DNA from: an uncultured Acidimicrobiaceae bacterium
GTDB lineage: Bacteria > Actinomycetota > Acidimicrobiia > Spongiisociales > UBA5794
Assembly: GCA_947258635.1 (NCBI GenBank)
Contig: CAMYJM010000040.1
Coordinates: 1-19,186 of the forward strand
Direction: 5' to 3'
DNA length: 19,186 nt
Positions 7,508-14,152 of the stretch are shown piece after piece. Position 1 is the stretch's first letter. Each line of letters opens with the position of its first letter. The notes under the pieces are model-generated. The model was not told the origin of the DNA and made no database searches. It saw only the letters and a list, made by a program, of their open reading frames with translations. A program made the translations under genes and the position numbers.

Positions 7508-8487
7508 GCGATTTCCTCGAAATCAAGGACGTGACGGTGACGTTCAAGGTCGGATCGACCATCGCGGCGCGCCTCAAGGGCGACCCCCCGCCGATCCTTA
7601 CGGCGGTCGATGGAATCTCCTTTGAGGCCGACCGGGGCGAGTCGATCGGCATCGTCGGGGAATCGGGCTGCGGCAAGTCGACGCTGGCCAAAGCCATCAC
7701 GGGTCTGGTTCCGGTGGCGTCGGGATCGATCCACCTCGACGGCGTGGACCTCGCCGGCAAGCGGGATCGAGCCACGATGCGCCGCATTCAGATGGTCTTC
7801 CAGGACCCGAGCTCATCGCTCAACCCGTCGCTGACCGTCGAGAAGATGCTCTCCGAGCTCCTGCGAGTCCACGAGATCGTCCCCCGCGAGAAGATCCCGG
7901 ATCGGTGCGCCGAGCTGCTGGAACTCGTCGAATTACCCCCATCCCTGCTCACAGCACTCCCCCGCCGCCTCTCCGGCGGGCAGCGCCAACGAATCGGGAT
8001 CGCCCGGGCGCTGGCACTCGAGCCGGAGGTCCTGATCGCCGATGAGGCCGTGGCCGCCCTGGACGTGTCGGTCCAGGCCCCGGTACTCAATCTGCTCAAC
8101 TCACTCAGGGAGAATCTCGGCCTGACCCTGATGTTCATCTCGCACGACCTGGCCGTGGTGCGCTACGTGAGCGACCGGGTGGTCGTCATGTACCTGGGCC
8201 GAGCGGTCGAGGATCGCCCAACCGCCGAGCTCTTTGACAACCCCCGCCATCCGTATACCAAGGCGCTGATGGCGGCCGCTCCGAAGTTCGGCGTGAAGAA
8301 GAAGCCCGGTGAGTCCGCCCTCAAGGGTGAACCTCCCAGCGCCCTCGACCTGCCATCCGGATGCCGGTTCCGGCCCCGCTGCCCGCTGGCGGCCGAGATC
8401 TGCGAGCAGACCGAGCCCGATCTCACCGGTCCGTCGGAGATCGAACGCGCCGCCTGCCACTTCGCCTGGGATGAGGCCCCGGCTTGA
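7504..8487 (+). CDS. Oligopeptide/dipeptide-type ABC transporter ATP-binding protein (DppF-like)
   Basis: A 327-residue ATPase beginning at ATG 7504, which overlaps the previous stop. A longer frame back to 7375 lies wholly inside the upstream gene. Walker A is GESGCGKST (52-60), the signature LSGGQRQR (156-163) and Walker B VLIADEA with Asp180 and Glu181. The usual DEP/DEPVSALD reads DEAVAALD, so the proline is replaced while the catalytic Glu remains. A C-terminal Cys-rich Opp/Dpp tail is present (GCRFRPRCPLAAEIC, ACHFA). It forms the ATPase heterodimer with the 6527 product. Confidence 0.94.
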   Translation: MSDFLEIKDVTVTFKVGSTIAARLKGDPPPILTAVDGISFEADRGESIGIVGESGCGKSTLAKAITGLVPVASGSIHLDGVDLAGKRDRATMRRIQMVFQDPSSSLNPSLTVEKMLSELLRVHEIVPREKIPDRCAELLELVELPPSLLTALPRRLSGGQRQRIGIARALALEPEVLIADEAVAALDVSVQAPVLNLLNSLRENLGLTLMFISHDLAVVRYVSDRVVVMYLGRAVEDRPTAELFDNPRHPYTKALMAAAPKFGVKKKPGESALKGEPPSALDLPSGCRFRPRCPLAAEICEQTEPDLTGPSEIERAACHFAWDEAPA

Positions 8488-8527
8488 GTCGGCGGTGGTG
8501 GCGCCGGGAACAACTGAGAGGATTCCA

Positions 8528-9979
8528 ATGACCGGTCGAACCACCCGCATTCGCGCTTCACACATCATCGCGTTCGACGGCGATCAGCATCGTCATCTGC
8601 GGGACGGCGAGGTAGTGATCCGGGGAGAGGACGTCGTCTACGTCGGCGAGCGATTCGAGGGTGGGGTGGATGCCGAGATCGATGCGTCCGGCAAGGTGGT
8701 CACCCCCGGCTTCATCAACACCCACATCCACATGGCGGGATCGCCGCTGGACCGTTCGTTCGTCGAAGGCGGCGGACCACCGGAGCTCGGCTACGACACA
8801 CTGATCGACTACCTCATGCCCCGCCATGAGTTGCTGGGACCGGACGCCGACGCCGCCTGCCTCGAGTATTCCTTTGCCGAGGTCCTGCGCAGTGGGGCCA
8901 CCACCTGCATCGAAATGGGAGGTGGGCTGGGCAACTTGCCCGAGCTGGTTCAGAGGTACGGGAACCGGATCTACTACGCCCCGCTCTACAACTCGGCGGC
9001 CTGGTATTCACCCGACGGGCGAACCGTCGCCTACGACTGGACCGAGCAGCGTGGTCTCGACCGTCTCGAAGAGATCGCTGAAGAGATCGAAACCCACGAC
9101 GGCACATGCGACGGCCTGCTGCGCGGTCTGCTGGCTCCCGCCCAGGCCGACACCTGCACCGAGGAGCTCCTGCTGAAGACCCGGGAGCATGCCGCCCGGC
9201 TCGGGGTTCCGATCACCATCCACGTCGCCCAGGCCCCGTGGGAGATCACGAACATGGTGGAGCGGGTCGGGACCACCCCGGTGGCCTGGTTGCGTGACAT
9301 CGGGTTCCTCGACGAGACCGTGATCCTGGGCCACGCCATCTTTCTAGGGGGCACCCGGTGGACGGATAGCCCAGAGGACGACATCACGATCATCGCCGAG
9401 TCCGGTGCCTCGGTGGGGCACGCCCCGTGGGTGTTCGGACGCGACGGCATGGGGTTGGACACCTTTGATCGCTACAAGCGGGCCGGCATCAACATGACTC
9501 TGGGGACCGACACCTCACCGCAGAACATGATCCAGGCGATGCGGCTCGCCGCGATCTACTCCCGGATGATGGAGGGCGGCAACCCCCGAGCCACCACCGC
9601 CGCGGACGTGTTCAATGCCGCCACCCTGGGAGGGGCGGCTGCGCTGGAACGAACCGACCTGGGCCGGATTGCAGCCGGCGCCAAGGCCGACCTCGTGATC
9701 TTCTCCGGGACCTCGTTCAACATGACGCCAGTGCGCGACCCGATTCAGAACATCGTCTTCAGCGCTGAGACCGAGGACGTCGAGACGGTGATCATCAACG
9801 GACGAACCGTGGTCGACGGCGGGCGGGTAGTCGGCCTCGGCGATCGGGCCGAAGAGGTCAACGCCCGGGTGCAGCGAGTCGCCGCAACGATGTGGTCGGG
9901 AATGGCCACCGTCGATCGAGAGGGCCGCACCATCGACGACCTAGCTCCTCCCAGCTTCCCAACCTGGGAAAAGGCGTGA
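8528..9979 (+). CDS. Amidohydrolase / chlorohydrolase (TRZ/ATZ-type metal-dependent hydrolase)
   Basis: A 483-residue cytosolic enzyme from ATG 8528, with a GAGAGGA ribosome site just upstream. It is last in the transport operon, 40 bases after the DppF-like gene. It has a small beta-sandwich domain, then the metal site: His66 and His68 (INTHIHMAG), His232 (TIHVAQ), His269 (ILGHAIF) and Asp328 (LGTDTSP). In most deaminase or hydrolase relatives the third His is followed by xxGlu, the proton shuttle. Here the motif is HVAQ, with Gln235 in that place. The SVGHAPW and GAKADLVIF segments are also typical. Clustering with the importer suggests it hydrolyses the imported compound, removing ammonia, an amine or an amidine group. 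The substrate is unknown. Confidence 0.9.
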   Translation: MTGRTTRIRASHIIAFDGDQHRHLRDGEVVIRGEDVVYVGERFEGGVDAEIDASGKVVTPGFINTHIHMAGSPLDRSFVEGGGPPELGYDTLIDYLMPRHELLGPDADAACLEYSFAEVLRSGATTCIEMGGGLGNLPELVQRYGNRIYYAPLYNSAAWYSPDGRTVAYDWTEQRGLDRLEEIAEEIETHDGTCDGLLRGLLAPAQADTCTEELLLKTREHAARLGVPITIHVAQAPWEITNMVERVGTTPVAWLRDIGFLDETVILGHAIFLGGTRWTDSPEDDITIIAESGASVGHAPWVFGRDGMGLDTFDRYKRAGINMTLGTDTSPQNMIQAMRLAAIYSRMMEGGNPRATTAADVFNAATLGGAAALERTDLGRIAAGAKADLVIFSGTSFNMTPVRDPIQNIVFSAETEDVETVIINGRTVVDGGRVVGLGDRAEEVNARVQRVAATMWSGMATVDREGRTIDDLAPPSFPTWEKA

Positions 9980-10010
9980 GCGGCAGTGCCAACAAGCGCT
10001 TCGCGCGATG

Positions 10011-10036
10011 CGTCTCCCCGGAGCGGAGGGGAGACG
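10011..10036 (+). terminator. Hairpin downstream of the amidohydrolase
   Basis: A perfect 9-bp stem CGTCTCCCC/GGGGAGACG (10011-10019, 10028-10036) with an 8-base loop, 31 bases after the stop codon. There is no T tract. It is the likely end of the transport operon. Confidence 0.5.
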
Positions 10037-10226
10037 AGGGTGGTTTGGGTGAGGCCTGTCGACCCCGACGCTGAGGTCCTGCCGAAAGCCGAACGTCCCG
10101 AGCTGGGTCCCTGCGAAGCGCCCGCCAGGGGGCCGATGGAGGTAGAGGGGCGCATCGCCTGAGCTGGCACCCGGTATAGGGCTTTTTCAGACCCGCCCCC
10201 GGTCCGGCAGGGAGTAACCGCCCCTC
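10037..10226. other. Non-coding stretch with a long-range inverted repeat
   Basis: I see no credible gene here. GAGGGGCG at 10145-10152 is matched by CGCCCCTC at 10219-10226, enclosing 66 bases with a short T run (GGGCTTTTTC near 10180). The right arm abuts the first dispersed repeat copy at 10227. It could be a structured RNA or a relic of an element end; nothing more can be supported. Confidence 0.3.
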
Positions 10227-10290
10227 GACGTGCCGATCGCGCGCATCCGGGGGTGCTCGTTCGTGATCGGGATCTGGTGATCGGGGCGCG
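10227..10290 (+). repeat. Dispersed intergenic repeat, copy 1
   Basis: Begins GACGTGCCGATCGCGCGC and contains the core GATCTGGTGATC near its end. About 31 of 36 bases of its 3' half match copy 3 (12026-12089) without gaps. It stands between the transport operon and the lipoprotein gene. Confidence 0.6.
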
Positions 10291-10357
10291 TTCGGCGCTC
10301 TCCCGCTCGACGAGCGAACAAAAGATCACTGAGAACGTCCGGGAGCGTGTGGCGCCG

Positions 10358-11086
10358 TCAACGGGGGTCGTAGCGGGAGCTGAACCCGGGGTTGGCGTTG
10401 CTGTCGTAGAACGTGATAGTGCCCGGGAGGCCCCACGTGGATGGCCAATCCGCATACGCCCAACCTCTGGCGGTGATGATGCCGATGCGGGCATTGTTGT
10501 CGGTGACGAGTATGGCAAACACTGCATCATCGCCGCCGAACGCTGTTATCGAATTGCGGCTGGCCCCCGGACCATCCATCGTGGACCAAGAGTCTGCCTG
10601 AGGTAGGCGTGGGGGTTCGAGGTCGCAGCTGGCGCCGCCTCCACTCGGGCCGAACTCGCCAATGCAGAACAAGAGCTCCCCGCCGACTGGGCCGACATCA
10701 ACCATCCGCTGTTGATAGGCGATGATGTTCACGAATCCGCCGACGGTGGCCACCCTCGCCATATGATCGGCCGTGCCGGGTATGGCATCATCGCCAAAGT
10801 CCTTCACTAGAGCCTCGGCCTGGGGCCCGGGACCGGAACCGGGCACCATCGCGACCAGGTCATCGACCTCGGCGATGAGCTCGTCGAAGCCGGCGCCTAG
10901 GTCATTGGACTCGGCAACGACTGTTGACGGCGCCGGCGTCGTCGATTCCGCGGCACTGTCGGCGCTCGAGCAGGCAGCCGCAACAAGGGCAAGAGCCGTC
11001 GCTGCGGCCGCGAGGATGCGCTGGCCGGATCTGTCATGCTCCACTGTTGTCAAGACGTTGTCCAGGCACTTTGGTTGCCGCGCCAT
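10358..11086 (-). CDS. Putative lipoprotein of unknown function
   Basis: The protein has a clear lipoprotein signal (RILAAAATALALVAAAC with SSADSAAEST after the Cys) and a Thr/Ala/Pro linker. An exported domain of about 180 residues follows, with DELIAEVDDLVAMVPGSG and two Cys (LLFCIGEF, GASCDLEP) that may pair. I do not recognise the domain. The start is uncertain: ATG at 11086 gives a long N-region and GTG at 11044 gives a 25-residue signal of ideal length. Neither has a good ribosome site. It lies between repeat copies 1 and 2. Confidence 0.6.
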   Translation of the reverse strand: MARQPKCLDNVLTTVEHDRSGQRILAAAATALALVAAACSSADSAAESTTPAPSTVVAESNDLGAGFDELIAEVDDLVAMVPGSGPGPQAEALVKDFGDDAIPGTADHMARVATVGGFVNIIAYQQRMVDVGPVGGELLFCIGEFGPSGGGASCDLEPPRLPQADSWSTMDGPGASRNSITAFGGDDAVFAILVTDNNARIGIITARGWAYADWPSTWGLPGTITFYDSNANPGFSSRYDPR

Positions 11087-11287
11087 TGTTAGCAGCGGCG
11101 CGTAGCCCAGCCAGAGCCGAAAGCCCCAAGGAGTACCATCGGCGGTCAATACGTGGAGGACCGGACCCCAGAGTCCCCCAGCGACCCGGATTCACCCCAA
11201 CACCATCACCCAGGGTCCCCAAGATCGCGTGCATATCTGTTAGTCCTATGCCGCTCCTGGAAGTGATGCCCGGCGCTGTCTGGCGAG

Positions 11288-11323
11288 GTGAGCGTTCCTG
11301 TCCGGGATCAGGTGATCGGCGTG
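11288..11323 (+). repeat. Dispersed intergenic repeat, copy 2 (3' half only)
   Basis: Starts GTGAGCGTTC and contains the core GATCAGGTGATC. About 28 of 36 bases match copy 1 without gaps. It lies nine bases beyond the stop of the minus-strand vapC. Confidence 0.5.
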
Positions 11324-11332
11324 GTGCAGATC

Positions 11333-11746
11333 TCAAGGTACGAGTTCGAATGCGTCGGTGTGGGTGGGGCGAACGATGGAGAAGTGCCGACGGTCGAGCG
11401 TAGCGATCCTGGTGATTCGGAGCCGTTCGGCTGCTGCTACGACTGAACCGTCGACGGTCCCCAGCGGCAGGTCCCGATACCGACTCACGAGTTCGGCGAT
11501 GCGGAGCCAGTCACTTGCCATGACTGCCTCGATGGCGAACTCACCCGCCGCGAGGTCACCCAGGAAGCGGACTTCGGCGTCGACGCCAAGCCGTGTTCCG
11601 ATGAGGTAGGCCACCTCGGTGATCACGAGCACGGGAACGATCAATGGACCGGGATGCTGCAGCAGTAGCTCGAGCGATTCGGCGTGGTGGCGGTCGTCGG
11701 CGTCGACGTAGGCATACAGCGGCCCTGCGTCGACGAGGAGGGTTAT
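11333..11746 (-). CDS. vapC: VapC-type PIN-domain toxin with ATA in place of a start codon
   Basis: The minus-strand frame encodes a full PIN domain of 137 residues if read from ATA at 11746-11744 (ITLLVDAGPLYAYVD). All four acidic residues are present: Asp6, Glu44 (VITEVAYL), Asp99 (GTVDGSV) and Asp118 (TLDRRHF). PIN toxins of this type are metal-dependent RNases. No ATG, GTG or TTG occurs in frame near the N-terminus; the next candidate is TTG at 11644, which would lose Asp6. The ATA sits where a coupled ATGA overlap with the antitoxin would be: the sequence is ATAA, keeping the antitoxin stop (TAA). One G-to-A change explains both. The toxin is therefore probably silent or very poorly translated. 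Confidence 0.8.
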   Translation of the reverse strand: MTLLVDAGPLYAYVDADDRHHAESLELLLQHPGPLIVPVLVITEVAYLIGTRLGVDAEVRFLGDLAAGEFAIEAVMASDWLRIAELVSRYRDLPLGTVDGSVVAAAERLRITRIATLDRRHFSIVRPTHTDAFELVP

Positions 11747-11964
11747 CGCGTCACCTCGGCTGCGAGGATCTCCTCGATGCGCTCGGAGATGTCGTCGCGT
11801 CCGCTGCGGCCGGCGCTTGCAGCTCGAAGACGACGGTGGTGACCGCCGAGGTGATCCTCGATTGCTTCGCGAGTCAGCTCGGAGATGGTGATTCCACGCC
11901 GTTCAGCCTCGTGGCGGAGCTTGGCATCGAGTTCATCGGGCAGCTTGACCGTTGTTCGCTTCAT
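11743..11964 (-). CDS. vapB: VapB-type ribbon-helix-helix antitoxin
   Basis: A 73-residue protein from ATG 11964. The N-terminal KRTTVKLPDELDAKLRHEAERRGITISELTREAIEDHL is a classic ribbon-helix-helix (CopG/Arc-type) DNA-binding unit. The C-terminal part (ERIEEILAAEVTR) would bind and neutralise the toxin. Upstream extensions of the frame reach through the operator-like palindrome and are rejected. It lies upstream of and overlaps the vapC frame by three bases. It is likely to repress its own promoter. Confidence 0.83.
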   Translation of the reverse strand: MKRTTVKLPDELDAKLRHEAERRGITISELTREAIEDHLGGHHRRLRAASAGRSGRDDISERIEEILAAEVTR

Positions 11965-11980
11965 GGTATGCCAGCATACC
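11965..11980 (-). promoter_or_regulatory. Operator/promoter of the vapBC pair
   Basis: An inverted repeat GGTATGC/GCATACC with a two-base centre lies directly against the antitoxin ATG. On the minus strand it includes a -10-like TATGCT eight bases before the ATG, which fits a leaderless message controlled by antitoxin binding. There is no ribosome site. The -35 is weak. Confidence 0.5.
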
Positions 11981-12025
11981 TGGTTGCGCGAGTGGAGGGA
12001 AGGGGTTCCGGACAACCCCGAGCGC

Positions 12026-12089
12026 GACGTTCCACTAGGAGTGGTTCGGCGGAGTGCTCGTTCTCGATCGGGATTTGGCGATCGGTGCG
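12026..12089 (+). repeat. Dispersed intergenic repeat, copy 3
   Basis: Begins GACGTTCCACTAGGAGTGG, which contains a small hairpin CCACT/AGTGG, and ends with the core GATTTGGCGATC followed by GGTGCG. It lies between the vapBC pair and the next gene. Confidence 0.6.
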
Positions 12090-12170
12090 GGGTGCGCTGA
12101 GGGTGACCCTTCGGAAGTGGTGTGCGATGGGCAACCGGAATCTGAGTGGCGCTGGTGTCGTTCCAGTTTC

Positions 12171-12763
12171 ATGAGGAGACGAACGGAAGCGCTGGCGGTT
12201 CTGTCGCTGTTGGCGGCTGCGTGTACCGGTGGTGCCGCCCCGCCTTCCGCAACGACTTCTACGACTGAGCTTCCCGGCCGATCATCGTTCCACTACGCCA
12301 TCGCCACCGTCGGCGAGGACGGCGCGCCCCACCTCACACCGATCGGCTCTATCCTGCTCAACGAACCGGACGGGGCATCTTCTTCGATATCTTCAGCTCC
12401 GAGCTCAGCCATAACCTCGACCGTGACCCACGGGTATGTGTGATGGCGGTCGACACCGGCAAGAGCATCTGGCTGGCCTCCCTGACCCGAGGCCGCTCCA
12501 CCGCTACTCCCGCCCTCCGGCTCACTGGAACAGCGGGGCCACGACGGCCAGCCACCCCCACGGAACAGCAACGCTGGCTCCGCCGGGTGCGACCGGTTCG
12601 CCGGCTCAAAGGCCACCAGCTCCTATGGGGCGACCTCACCTATGTGCGGGATCTCACCTTCCACACCGCACTCCCTGTCCAACTCGGCACGATGACCAAA
12701 CACCTCGAACCTCAACCACCGCAGGTTGAGCAGAACGGGATCCAGCCGACCGCGATGCCCTGA
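12171..12763 (+). pseudogene. Frameshifted pyridoxamine-phosphate-oxidase-like (split-barrel flavin) lipoprotein
   Basis: From ATG 12171 the frame encodes a lipoprotein signal (MRRRTEALAVLSLLAAAC) and a Ser/Thr linker, then FHYAIATVGEDGAPHLTPIGSILLNEPDG. At the G run 12372-12375 the sense moves to the next frame, which continues GIFFDIFSSELSHNLDRDPRVCVMAVDTGKSIWLASL to the TGA at 12763. Adding one G (GGGG to GGGGG) restores one reading frame. The joined protein resembles the PNPOx/F420-binding split-barrel family: a 'yaTvgedGaPhltPi' first strand pair, then 'N...dprV.v'. A lipid-anchored member is unusual. The gene is either a true frameshift mutant or affected by a homopolymer error. Confidence 0.62.
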
Positions 12764-12808
12764 CCCACCACACAACGTGATCCAGGCGCACCCCACAAAC
12801 CGAGCGCC

Positions 12809-12876
12809 GACGTGAGTGCCGATAGCGCGCGCTCGATGGAATGTGCGTTCGTGCGCCTGATGCGGTGATCTGCGTG
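12809..12876 (+). repeat. Dispersed intergenic repeat, copy 4
   Basis: Begins GACGTGAGTGCCGATAG, passes through GGAATGTGCGTTCGTGCGCC, and carries the core GATGCGGTGATC. It closely matches copy 5 (13564-13629) along most of its length. It lies just upstream of the Phd/VapC promoter. Confidence 0.65.
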
Positions 12877-12885
12877 ACAGTGGTG

Positions 12886-12917
12886 TTCACGCGAGAGCTT
12901 GAATCTGATAATCTGAT
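12886..12917 (+). promoter_or_regulatory. Promoter and tandem 8-bp repeat before the Phd/VapC pair
   Basis: TTCACG (12886-12891), a 17-bp spacer and TAATCT (12909-12914) give a fair promoter whose start point would be close to the ATG at 12921, so the message may be leaderless. Two tandem AATCTGAT units (12902-12917) overlap the -10 and could be antitoxin-binding half-sites. Confidence 0.5.
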
Positions 12918-12920
12918 CGC

Positions 12921-13163
12921 ATGCCAGATATCACTGCCACCGACGCGGCTCGTCACTTCGCTGATCTACTCGACGGTGTCGAACACCGCGGAGAGCACTA
13001 CACAATCGTTCGCCGCGGCAAGGCGGTCGCGCACCTCGAACCGGTATCCGGCGGACGCGGCGCGGATGTCAAGTCGCTCCTGCGGCGGCACCGGCCCGAT
13101 GCGGCGTGGTCGAAGGAACTGACTGAACTCCGAGAACTGGTGGAGATCGAAGACCGGGCATGA
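12921..13163 (+). CDS. Phd/YefM-family antitoxin
   Basis: An 80-residue protein. The N-terminus (MPDITATDAARHFADLLDGVEHRGEHYTIVRRGKAVAHL) has the Phd/YefM fold pattern: a short strand, 'AR..f..ll..v' helix, 'yiv.r.GkpvA.l' strands that dimerise and bind DNA. The charged C-terminal helix (KELTELRELVEIEDRA) would wrap the toxin. The stop overlaps the toxin start as ATGA, so translation is coupled. It would repress its own promoter alone or with the toxin. Confidence 0.85.
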   Translation: MPDITATDAARHFADLLDGVEHRGEHYTIVRRGKAVAHLEPVSGGRGADVKSLLRRHRPDAAWSKELTELRELVEIEDRA

Positions 13164-13558
13164 GTCTGCTCCTCCTCGACACCACATTCCTGATCGATGC
13201 CGAGCGTGGCGGCGTCGACCTCGACCAAGCAATCGATGACGACGACGACGTGGCCATCGCGGCCGTCACCATCGCAGAGCTGCTCGTCGGAGTCAGGCTC
13301 GCTTCTGGCAAGCGACGGGATGCCCGCCAGGCCTACGTCGATGGGATCCTCGAGTCGCTCCCCATCATCGCCTACGACCGCAAAGTGGCGGTCGAACACG
13401 CTGAGCTCCTCATCGCCGTTCGCGGCCAGGGCCGCCCACGCGGCGCTCACGACCTGCTGATCGCTGCAACCGCCCGAGCCACCGACCGGACAATCGTGAC
13501 CGCCGATCAGACGGCCTTCACCGACCTTCCCGGTGTCGCCGCCATCAGCCATCGCTAG
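13160..13558 (+). CDS. vapC: VapC-type PIN-domain toxin
   Basis: A 132-residue PIN RNase with an intact active site: Asp7 (LLLLDTTFLID), Glu40 (TIAELLVG), Asp98 (GAHDLLIAATA) and Asp116 (VTADQTAF). It starts in the ATGA overlap with its antitoxin. Unlike the upstream vapC, it has a normal start and looks functional. Repeat copy 5 begins five bases after its stop. Confidence 0.9.
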   Translation: MSLLLLDTTFLIDAERGGVDLDQAIDDDDDVAIAAVTIAELLVGVRLASGKRRDARQAYVDGILESLPIIAYDRKVAVEHAELLIAVRGQGRPRGAHDLLIAATARATDRTIVTADQTAFTDLPGVAAISHR

Positions 13559-13563
13559 CACAC

Positions 13564-13629
13564 GACGTGCCGATACCGCGCACTCGACGGAATGGGCGTT
13601 TGTGCGCCGGATTTGGCGATCTGGGCGCG
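13564..13629 (+). repeat. Dispersed intergenic repeat, copy 5
   Basis: Begins GACGTGCCGATACCGCGC and contains the core GATTTGGCGATC. Its 3' part can fold: GCGCCGGAT, loop TTGGCG, ATCTGGGCGC (nine pairs with one bulge and one G-U). It is probably closest to the family consensus. Confidence 0.65.
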
Positions 13630-13679
13630 CCTCTACTTGGGTGCGTCAGCTCTGCGACGCGAACGATTGCCCTTTGCGA

Positions 13680-13898
13680 CTAGGAAGGTTCGCTCGGGCC
13701 TGGACGGTCGCTCGCGCTCTCGTCCTCAAGCATGCGATACACCGAATGGCCCGTGAGGCGCCCGCCTTCTCCTCCGCCGGCGAGGGGGCCAATTGTCTCC
13801 CGCACATGGTCGGCCAGCTCGTGGCCAGCATGACGGACCGGACGCCTGTCCGACGGCGACGGCCGGAACAACCTCCGGATGAACGCCCTGATACTCAT
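13680..13898 (-). CDS. Small hypothetical protein (72 aa)
   Basis: The minus-strand frame from ATG 13898 gives a basic start (MSIRAFIRRLFRPSPSDRRP) followed by a plausible helical part (GHELADHVRETIGPLAGG). A -10-like TATCAT six bases before the ATG would give a leaderless message. There is no family resemblance I can name. It is the only reading in the 13630-13996 interval that looks at all gene-like, and it may be spurious. Confidence 0.3.
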   Translation of the reverse strand: MSIRAFIRRLFRPSPSDRRPVRHAGHELADHVRETIGPLAGGGEGGRLTGHSVYRMLEDESASDRPGPSEPS

Positions 13899-13996
13899 AC
13901 TCTCATGATAGCTAGACGTCGGCTCCAGTGAGCCGACCTCAGCTAGCGAGTAACTAGAACCCGAGCCAGAGGTGAGGATACAGAGCACTCCCAGAA

Positions 13997-14032
13997 ACGC
14001 TTGTTATGGCGCCCGATTTGGTGATCTGGGCG
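13997..14032 (+). repeat. Dispersed intergenic repeat, copy 6 (3' half)
   Basis: Contains the core GATTTGGTGATC. It folds as CGCCCGAT, loop TTGGTG, ATCTGGGCG, with the same shape as copy 5 despite base changes in the stem. It lies upstream of the LiaF-like gene. Confidence 0.5.
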
Positions 14033-14152
14033 ATATCAATCCGCGATGGACAAACCCGGTCGCCGGCTGATGGAGGAACGCGAAATGTCCTTCCGCACAG
14101 CCTTTCTCGGGGGCGTACTGTGACAATCAGGTCTATCGATGGAGGAGAGACC

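Noticed and set aside
13533..13931. 132-codon plus-strand frame after the second vapC
   Set aside because: It starts inside vapC, runs through repeat copy 5 and is Arg-rich with no motif.
10227..14032. Integron attC cassette array
   Set aside because: The repeats lack GTTRRRY/RYYYAAC boxes, genes are in both orientations and no integrase is present; reported instead as a cassette-like array of unknown type.
14129..14142. Third copy of the TATCGAT operator before the LiaF-like gene
   Set aside because: Only CTATCGAT matches; there is no palindrome with the right arms.
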